Shown here piece by piece: positions 16,681-22,861 of a stretch of DNA of 64,000 nt. How positions within the stretch are numbered: the first letter of the stretch is position 1; every line of letters starts with the position of its first letter. The notes under the pieces are model-generated. The model ran no database searches, had not been told where the DNA came from, and saw nothing but the letters and a program-made list of their open reading frames with translations. This DNA comes from CAVQZA01 sp963718355 (lineage in GTDB: Bacteria > Actinomycetota > Thermoleophilia > Gaiellales > Gaiellaceae), in NCBI GenBank assembly GCA_963718355.1, contig CAVQZA010000012.1, positions 62,001 through 126,000 of the forward strand, given 5' to 3'. Made by a program: the position numbers and the translations under genes.

Positions 16681-17132
16681 CGAAGCTCGAGCTCGACCTC
16701 GACGGGCACGTCCAGGGACGCGGAGACGAGGCAGGTCTCCTCGGCCTTCCGCACCAGCTCGCGCGCTTGCTCTTCGTCGCCCGCTTCGATCTCCAGAGCG
16801 ACCCTGAGCACTACGCGCGTAAATCCGAAGCGCCCGTCCTCTCGCGCGCCGACGACCCCGTCGCCGTGAACCTCGAGGGTCGTGAAGACGAGCTCCGCCC
16901 GCTCGGCGAGCCCCGTGAAGGTGACGGCCAGGCACGAGGCGGCCGCGCCGACGAAGAAGTCTTCTGGGCTCCAGGTGGCCGGATCGACCCCGCGGAACGC
17001 CGGCGGGGGCGCCACCTCGATTCCCTGCTTGCCGTCAACCCGTGCCACGACCCGGCGCCCGCCTGCCCACTCGACGGAGAGCGGAAAGTGGAACTCCTTG
17101 GTTCGGACGGCTGCCACCACTTCAGCGTCCAT
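16677..17132 (-). CDS. OsmC-family thiol peroxidase/sulfur-related protein
   Basis: 151 residues. OsmC/Ohr fold with both redox cysteines, Cys67 in GAAASCLAVTF and Cys134 in AEETCLVSASL. Members reduce organic hydroperoxides, and in several operons they accompany sulfur-oxidation genes. First gene of the operon osmC-SQR-dsrC-dsrE2, with overlaps of 4 nt or short gaps. The ATG at 17132 has only a weak SD (GGATGA) and lies right after a candidate RNA pseudoknot, so translation may be regulated. Confidence 0.9.
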   Translation of the reverse strand: MDAEVVAAVRTKEFHFPLSVEWAGGRRVVARVDGKQGIEVAPPPAFRGVDPATWSPEDFFVGAAASCLAVTFTGLAERAELVFTTLEVHGDGVVGAREDGRFGFTRVVLRVALEIEAGDEEQARELVRKAEETCLVSASLDVPVEVELELR

Positions 17133-17140
17133 TCATCCGG

Positions 17141-17177
17141 CTGTTCCGGCAACCGCAAATCAGCGGAACAGGGTTGC
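17141..17177 (-). promoter_or_regulatory. interleaved inverted repeats (possible H-type pseudoknot) before osmC
   Basis: Two complementary pairs are interleaved in the 83-nt leader. CTGTTCCG (17141-17148) pairs with CGGAACAG (17164-17171), and GCAACC (17149-17154) pairs with GGTTGC (17172-17177). Order a-b-a'-b' is that of an H-type pseudoknot, ending 8 nt upstream of the osmC start. Alternatively the 8-bp perfect repeat with a 15-nt spacer is a protein operator. Confidence 0.4.
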
Positions 17178-17215
17178 GGCAAACTACGTCGGGTTCGGGC
17201 AGGCCGCACCGCCGG

Positions 17216-18810
17216 CTAGGCGTCGAGGCGCGAGACCTCGAGGTCGAGGTCGAGCTGGACGAGGCGCATCACGTCGTCGCTGATCTCGCCGGTGTTTCGC
17301 ATCTCGACGACCGCATGGCGCTCTGCCTCGAGCAGCTCGCGGCGTAGCCGCTGGTACTTCATCGAACGCTTCTCCAGCTTGCCGTCGGCCTCGGGATCGC
17401 TCCGCGCCGAGAAGCGGTCGATCCGGAATCGATACTGGCCGCGGAGCCGCTCGGCGGTGTCGTCGAGCACCCACTCCTCGCTGGCCAGCTCGTCGAGGCG
17501 CTCGAGGGCTGCCTCGGCGGCTCTGACCCGGGCGCGCGCCTCCTCGGCTTCGGCGCCGCCGTCTGCCTCGAGCCGCAGAGCGCGGATCACTGCGGGCAGC
17601 GAAAGGCCTTGCACGACGAGCGTCCCGAGCACGACGCAGAAGGCGAGGAAGACGATCAGGTCGCGGTCGGGGAACGGACCGCCCGAGTCGGTGCGTAACG
17701 GGATCAGGAGTGCGGCCGCGATCGTCACGGCGCCTCGCATGCCGTTCCAGGAGATGAACGCAGGCGAGGTCCACGTTGGGTAGGGATCGCGGGCGCGGAG
17801 CCGGGGAGACAGCCACCGCGGGACATAGGTCGTCGGGAAGACCCAGAGGATCCGGAGGAGGATCACCGCAAGCACGATCGCAACGGCATAGGCGATGAGC
17901 GACCAGGTGCCGTGCCCGGAGAGACCGTCCAGGATCGGACGCAGCTGGAGGCCGATCAGCCCGAACAGGAGCACGTTGAGCAGGAAGGTCAGGATCTCCC
18001 AGAAGCCGCTGCCCTGCAGGCGGGTCTGCACCGTCGTCAGCTCGGGCGTGTACCAACCGAGGTAGATGCCCGCGGTGACGACTGCGAGGACACCGGAAAC
18101 GCCGAGCGCCGTCGCGGGCAGAAACGCGAAGTAGCCCGTGAGGAACGCGATCGTCACCTCGAGCGGCGGGTTGTCGAGCGACCGGCGGACGATGCGGACC
18201 AGGAAGCCGACGACGAGGCCCACGGCGATCCCGCCGACGATCGTCAGCACGAGCAGCCCGCCGGCCCTCCACGGCGAGAACGTCCCGGCGACAGCGGCGA
18301 GAATCGCGGTGCGCAGGAGGACGAGCGCGGTGCCGTCGTTGACGAGGCTCTCGCCCTCGACGATGTCGATCAGCCGGCGCGGCACGCCGAACCGCCGTCC
18401 GATCGCAGTCGCAGCGATCGGATCCGTTGGCGACACGACCGCGCCGAGCACGAACGCCTCGGGCCAGGGGAGACCCGCCACCGCATGCGCCACCGCCGCG
18501 ACGCCCACATTCGTCACCGCGACGAGCCCGAACGCGAGGAACGAGATCGGCCGCACGTTCTTGCGGAGCTCGCGCAGCCCGGTGCGGTCGCCGACACGTA
18601 GAGGAGCGGCGGCAGGATCCCGAACAGCACGATCTCCGGCGGCATCGTCACCACCGGCACGCCGGGAGCGAAACCGAGCAGCAGGCCGCCGACCACGAGC
18701 AGGATCGGGTACGGAACGCGCAGCGGGCCAGACAGGATCAAGAGCGCCGCAGCCGAGACGAGCAGCGCCAGAAGCTGCCACTCCTGCTGCGTCCCGAACG
18801 CGAAGATCAC
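17216..18810 (-). CDS. CPA1-type Na+/H+ antiporter, frameshifted near the N-terminus
   Basis: Two frames are needed. The start (MIFAFGTQQEWQLLALLVS... to PPLLYVSA, 18810 down to about 18589) is followed, one base short, by TGLRELRKNVRPISF and the rest to 17216. A single missing base near 18588 explains it. Motifs are GAVVSPTDPIAATAI and the ion-binding GESLVNDGTALVLL, with about 12 membrane helices, then a cytosolic tail rich in Glu/Arg (residues 410-520) typical of NhaP/KhaP-like exchangers. Either a recent loss-of-function allele or a sequencing/assembly error, since downstream codons show no further decay. Confidence 0.85.
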
Positions 18811-18840
18811 GCCCGCGACCCTAATCGAGTTGTGCGCGGA

Positions 18841-20052
18841 CTACTTGATCAGCGTCAGCATCTTGAACATCGGCAGGTACATGCTGATGATGATGATGCC
18901 GACCATCAGACCCACGCCGATCATCATCAGCGGCTCGATGATCGAGGTCAGCGACTGGATCGCCGCATCGACCTCGTCCTCGTAGAAGTCCGCGATCTTC
19001 GCCAGCATCTTCTCGAGCTCGCCGGTCTCCTCGCCGATCTTCACCATCTGCGAGACCATGGCCGGGAAGACCGGGTTCTCGATCAGAGGCTCTGCGATCG
19101 GCACACCTTCGTGCACGCGGGCGCGAACGGTGATCAGCGCCTCCTCGATCACCCAGTTTCCCGCCGTCTGCCCGGTGATCTCGAGCGCCTTGATGATGTC
19201 GACGCCGGCCGCGACGAGTGTCGAGAGCGTGCGCGAGAACCGCGCCATCGCCACCTTGCGCACGGTGTCGCCGATCTTCATCGGCACGCGCAGCAGGATC
19301 CGGTCGTACATCTTGCGGCCCTTCTCCGACTTCTTCCACTTCTTGAAGGCCACGACCGACCCGATCATCAGCGGGATGATGATGTACCAGTCCGCGCGCA
19401 GGATGTTCGAGGCCTTCACGACGTACTGGGTCAGGGTCGGGAGCTGGCCGCCGAGCTGCGCGAAGATCTTCACGAAGATCGGAACCAGGAACATCAGCAT
19501 TCCCATGAGGACGAGGGTTGCGAAGACCAGCACCATCGTCGGGTAGATCATCGCGCCCTTGACGCGGCGCTTGATCGCGGTGTCCTTCTCGATCTGGAAT
19601 GCGACGCGGTCAAGGACCTGGTCGAGGATTCCCGCCGCCTCGCCGGCCTGCACCATCGAGACGTAGAGGCGGCTGAAGATCTTCGGGTGGCGGCCGAGCG
19701 CTTGCGAGAGCAGGAGCCCTCCCTCGACGTCGGCGCGGAGCTCCTTGATCACGGCGCCGAGGTACTGGTCGTCGGTCTGCTCCTCGAGGATCACGAGCGC
19801 GCTGACGACGTTCAGGCCCGCCTCGATCATCGTCGCGAACTGGCGCGAGAAGATCTGCAGCGACTTCGGCTTGATCTTCTTGAAGACGGTGCGGGCGCTG
19901 TCCTCGCCGCTCGCCGGCATCTCGATCAGGTTCAGCGCAAGCAGACCGCGCAAGCGCAGCTGCTCGCGCGCGGTCTTGTGGTCGGGCGCGTGGACCTCGC
20001 CCTTCGCCTCGATTCCCGCAGCGTTGATCGCCTGGTAGGTGAATGCCGCCAT
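18841..20052 (-). CDS. pilC: type IV pilus inner-membrane platform protein
   Basis: About 403 residues. Two T2SSF domains: FSRQFATMIEAGLNVVSAL (about 70-88) and ARFSRTLSTLVAAGVDIIKALEI (about 270-292), with three membrane segments near 170-195, 223-240 and 375-398. It is the platform on which PilB and PilT drive pilin insertion and removal. I favour the ATG at 20052; a GTG two codons upstream (20058) is the alternative. The sigma-28-like -10 ends at 20062, leaving almost no leader, so translation is nearly leaderless. Divergent from the pilV-like gene. Confidence 0.93.
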   Translation of the reverse strand: MAAFTYQAINAAGIEAKGEVHAPDHKTAREQLRLRGLLALNLIEMPASGEDSARTVFKKIKPKSLQIFSRQFATMIEAGLNVVSALVILEEQTDDQYLGAVIKELRADVEGGLLLSQALGRHPKIFSRLYVSMVQAGEAAGILDQVLDRVAFQIEKDTAIKRRVKGAMIYPTMVLVFATLVLMGMLMFLVPIFVKIFAQLGGQLPTLTQYVVKASNILRADWYIIIPLMIGSVVAFKKWKKSEKGRKMYDRILLRVPMKIGDTVRKVAMARFSRTLSTLVAAGVDIIKALEITGQTAGNWVIEEALITVRARVHEGVPIAEPLIENPVFPAMVSQMVKIGEETGELEKMLAKIADFYEDEVDAAIQSLTSIIEPLMMIGVGLMVGIIIISMYLPMFKMLTLIK

Positions 20053-20061
20053 TCCCACTGC

Positions 20062-20089
20062 GTATCGGCAGAGGGATGGAAGCGCTTGA
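20062..20089 (-). promoter_or_regulatory. sigma-28/WhiG-like promoter for pilC
   Basis: Minus strand: TCAA, 16 nt, GCCGATAC. The TCAA tetrad occupies 20086-20089, the very bases that lie 16 nt before the pilV-like -10 element on the other strand. Confidence 0.6.
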
Positions 20090-20113
20090 GTCCGAGGCGC
20101 ACGCTGCCGATAG
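20086..20113 (+). promoter_or_regulatory. candidate sigma-28-like promoter for the pilV-like gene
   Basis: GCCGATAG at 20106-20113, with TTGA 16 nt upstream. The -10 is strong but the -35 is only the complement of the pilC tetrad, so this side is weaker. Expected transcript start is at or next to the GTG at 20121. Confidence 0.45.
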
Positions 20114-20120
20114 GCGGTAT

Positions 20121-20633
20121 GTGATTGGACGTCTGCGTGGCCAGAGCGGCTTTGGCCTGATCGAACTCTTGATGGCGATGGTGATGTTGAACATCGGCCT
20201 CCTGGCGGTTGTCGCTGCCTTCACATCGGGAATGTGGGGGCTCGCGCGCGCGGGTGCCGTATCGACGGCCTCGGCGCTCGGCGACTCGCAGATGGAGCTC
20301 TATCGCGGCCTTCCGAACGCGTGCATCTACATCACCTCCCCGCCGACCTCCGGCACGTACGCCGGCGACAGCGCCTATTCGGCCTCGCAGGTGACGAGCG
20401 CCACGAACTGCGCGGCGATCCCGATCACGCCGCCGACGAAGGCGACCACGCCGAGCCAGACGATCGTCGGGCCTGACCATCACAAGTACGAGGTCGACAG
20501 CTACATCGTCTCGGTGACCCCGCAGAGCACCGCGCGGTCGATTCCACAGGTGACGGTCGTCGTCCGCGACGGGCTGAACACCGCCAAGGTGTTGGCGCGG
20601 CAGAGCTCGACGTTCGACTCCTCGTCCGGCTAG
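20121..20633 (+). CDS. PilV-like minor prepilin
   Basis: 170 residues from GTG 20121. The short basic leader RLRGQSG is followed by FGLIELLMAMVMLNIGLLAVVAAF: prepilin peptidase site G|F with Glu5, then the hydrophobic pilin helix. The C-terminal domain has two Cys (ACIYIT and TNCAAI) and a beta-rich end (QVTVVVRDGLN). Minor pilins of this type prime pilus assembly or tune specificity. An ATG at 20076 would give a long 25-residue leader and lies upstream of the likely promoter, so I prefer the GTG. Divergent from pilC. Confidence 0.8.
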   Translation: MIGRLRGQSGFGLIELLMAMVMLNIGLLAVVAAFTSGMWGLARAGAVSTASALGDSQMELYRGLPNACIYITSPPTSGTYAGDSAYSASQVTSATNCAAIPITPPTKATTPSQTIVGPDHHKYEVDSYIVSVTPQSTARSIPQVTVVVRDGLNTAKVLARQSSTFDSSSG

Positions 20634-20661
20634 AGCCGGCCGTCCCGAAGCGACAGCTCGT

Positions 20662-20845
20662 GGGGTCAGGCACTCGGACCTGGCCAAAAGCGGCGTAGCA
20701 CGAGACCACGAGGGGCGTCACGCTCGAGACCGCTGCCGTCCGGCCTGCACGGGTAGCCATGTCCGGGGGTCAGGCACCGGGACCGGGCCGACGCAGGCGT
20801 GGCTCCATCGCGCTCGGCTCGACGAGCCAGGCCTGGGGTCAGACC
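20662..20845. repeat. three copies of a GGGGTCAG repeat
   Basis: The 232-nt gap between the pilV-like and pilP-like genes holds GGGGTCAGGCACTCGGACC (20662), GGGGTCAGGCACCGGGACC (from 20765) and GGGGTCAGACCCC (from about 20835), the last being a perfect dyad around a central A. The region has no coding pattern. It may be a dispersed REP-like element, or terminators for the two converging genes. Confidence 0.5.
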
Positions 20846-20865
20846 CCGGGCATGGCCGTTTGGGG

Positions 20866-21588
20866 CTAGCCGGTCGAGACGAGCTTGATCGTGTACTTCG
20901 TCCCGTCGGCGGTGTTCAGCAGGGTTACCGTCTTGCCGACCGGGATCGTCACCGTGTTCTGACCGTTCGTCAGCGAGCCGCCGGCGATACCGATCTTCGC
21001 CGAGGTCGCGGTCACGGAGACGAGCTGGAAGTAGGGCTGCGCGGGCGGAGCCGGGAACGTCTTGCCGACCGCAACCGTCTCCGGCGTCCCGTTCACGGAG
21101 ATCACGGCGCTCGTGGGGGCCGCCTTGGGCGCCACCGGCGTCGTCGGGGTGGGAGTTGTCGGAGGAGTCGGCGGCGTCGGAGTCGTCGGGGTCGTCGGCG
21201 TCGCCCCGGTGCCGCCGGCAGGCGGGTTCGAGTTGCTCACCTGCTGCTGGAACGGATCCTTGCTGACAAAGAGGCTGAACGAGACGAGCTTCGCCGTCGA
21301 AGGCGGCGCGGGGGCGTCGGACGAGACGAGGGCGCCTGCGGCCGCGGCCGCAGCCGGTGTCACCGTCGTGCCAGAGCCCGCGAGCGTCGGCGGCGCGAGG
21401 GTGCCGGCCGCAACGGTCGAGGTCGGCCCTGTCGAGGCCGGGGTGGTGTCGGTGCGAGGCGGATTCAGCTGCTTGAGCGTGCTCGGCACCTCGATGACGA
21501 GGATCCCGACGAGCAGGACTGCGCCGACGCCGGCAATGATCTTCTGCCGCTTCGCCTTGGCCTTCGGATCGATTCCCTTCTTCGCCAT
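20866..21588 (-). CDS. PilP-like type IV pilus alignment protein
   Basis: 240 residues. Cytosolic basic N-terminus (KKGIDPKAKAKRQK), one TM (about 18-36), a Thr/Pro/Ala-rich linker with a PT repeat (about 130-155), SLFVSKDPFQQQV, and a C-terminal beta domain (SVTATSAKIGIAGGSLTNGQNTVTIPVGKTVTLLN) that resembles the PilP/GspC HR fold. Its place after pilM-N-O is where pilP sits. In a secretin-less cell it could link PilO to the wall instead of to PilQ. Its ATG overlaps the pilO stop by one base. Confidence 0.7.
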   Translation of the reverse strand: MAKKGIDPKAKAKRQKIIAGVGAVLLVGILVIEVPSTLKQLNPPRTDTTPASTGPTSTVAAGTLAPPTLAGSGTTVTPAAAAAAGALVSSDAPAPPSTAKLVSFSLFVSKDPFQQQVSNSNPPAGGTGATPTTPTTPTPPTPPTTPTPTTPVAPKAAPTSAVISVNGTPETVAVGKTFPAPPAQPYFQLVSVTATSAKIGIAGGSLTNGQNTVTIPVGKTVTLLNTADGTKYTIKLVSTG

Positions 21589-22256
21589 TACTGCGTTCCT
21601 CCTGCCGCCGTGGCACCGGTCGGAGACGGGGTCGTGGTCGCGCCGGTCGTGTCGGTCGGCGCAGAGCCGGCCGAGCTCGCGGGCGCGCCCGTGCCGTAGA
21701 CGAATGCGTCGACGACGAGCGTGGCAGCGACCTGCGGGAAACCGTCGGCTCCTTCATTGAAATTGAGCGTGTCGACCGCGAACAGTCGGCCGTTCGCGGC
21801 GAGCTGACCGTTCTGCACATCGACGAGGTCGCGCAGCCGGAGCAGGAAATCGACGAGCCCGTAGTAGTTCCCGGTGAACTGAATCGTGATCGGGACGGAC
21901 TGATAGCCGGCGAGCAACGCCGAATCGCCGGGGCGGATCGAGTCGAAGCTGATCCCGGCCTGAGACGCCACGAGGTTCAGCTGGAGCAGGATCCCGGCCA
22001 TGTCGGTCTGGTCCGGCATCGCCTTCGTGAGCCGGAACAGCGTCGCGACCTTGATCGGCTGCACCTGGCGCGACTGGTGCGAGAGTGCGCGCGCCGCGAT
22101 GATCTGCGTGTTCGTCGAGTCGATCTGCTTGCTCAGGCTGCTTGCCTTGCCCTTCTCCGAGGAGACGAGCACGAAGTAGCCGAGCAGCAGGATCACGAAG
22201 ACGCCGCCGGCAACGAGCGCGAGCTGAATGGGCGGGGTGAGCTTCTGGGCCTTCAC
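21588..22256 (-). CDS. pilO: type IV pilus inner-membrane protein PilO
   Basis: 222 residues. N-terminal TM (about 12-33), a coiled coil with a KASSLSKQIDSTNTQI pattern, and a ferredoxin-like C-terminal domain (QTDMAGILLQLNLVASQAGISFDSIRPG, VPITIQFTGNYYGLVDFLLRLRDL). It dimerises with PilN and bridges PilM to the periplasmic-side components. The ATG overlaps the pilN stop by 4 nt. A Thr/Ala-rich C-terminal tail is an addition not seen in Gram-negative PilO. Confidence 0.88.
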   Translation of the reverse strand: MKAQKLTPPIQLALVAGGVFVILLLGYFVLVSSEKGKASSLSKQIDSTNTQIIAARALSHQSRQVQPIKVATLFRLTKAMPDQTDMAGILLQLNLVASQAGISFDSIRPGDSALLAGYQSVPITIQFTGNYYGLVDFLLRLRDLVDVQNGQLAANGRLFAVDTLNFNEGADGFPQVAATLVVDAFVYGTGAPASSAGSAPTDTTGATTTPSPTGATAAGGTQ

Positions 22257-22861
22257 GATGCGTTCGCCCCCGGTGCGCGCACGTTGGCCACGATCGTGAA
22301 CTGGACGATGGTCTGGGTGCCCACCTTCGACGACGCGCTCGAGGAGAGCTGGACGTCAGACAGGTCCGGCACCACCATCAGGCGGGTGAGGACGCGCGCG
22401 ACGCCGTCCTGCGAATACGTGTAGCCGTTGAGGGTGAAGCCCGTCGGCACTCCGGTCGGTGCGACCGGCGCCGCGGCGGAGCCGGGCGAGGCGGGCGAGA
22501 CACCCGCGAGGCTGATCAGCCATACGTCCTGCGGCAGGACGAGCGTCACCTCACGCAGCACGCGGTCCCAGGCGACCCGGCGCGACATCGCGGTCGAGAC
22601 CGCAGTCACGCGCGCCTTCTGCTCGGTCGCGAGGCCGGCATCCGCCGAGCTCTGCTGCACGGGGGGCGGCACGACGGCGAGCTGGGCGCGCAGCGTGTCG
22701 AGCTGCTGCTGCCGGTCGTGGACGGTGGCGCTCGCCGACATGTACATCATCCCGATCAGGACCGTCGAGAGGACCACGCCGGCAATGCCGACGACAACCG
22801 GGATGTTGGTCTTGGTACGACGAGTCGGATCGTCGGTGGGCAGAAGGTTGACTGAGCGCAT
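22253..22861 (-). CDS. pilN: type IV pilus protein PilN
   Basis: 202 residues. N-terminal MRSVNLLPTDD is the conserved INLLP-type peptide that docks into PilM. It is followed by a TM (about 20-42), a coiled coil (DRQQQLDTLRAQLA), and a C-terminal domain with WDRVLREVTLVLPQDVWLISL typical of PilN. It starts directly after the pilM stop. The conserved NLLP peptide supports the assignment of the large upstream gene as PilM. Confidence 0.92.
   Translation of the reverse strand: MRSVNLLPTDDPTRRTKTNIPVVVGIAGVVLSTVLIGMMYMSASATVHDRQQQLDTLRAQLAVVPPPVQQSSADAGLATEQKARVTAVSTAMSRRVAWDRVLREVTLVLPQDVWLISLAGVSPASPGSAAAPVAPTGVPTGFTLNGYTYSQDGVARVLTRLMVVPDLSDVQLSSSASSKVGTQTIVQFTIVANVRAPGANAS

Noticed and set aside
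18580..18600. Programmed frameshifting in the antiporter gene
   Set aside because: No slippery heptamer, no downstream stem of note, and the family does not use frameshifting; a mutation or sequencing error is simpler.
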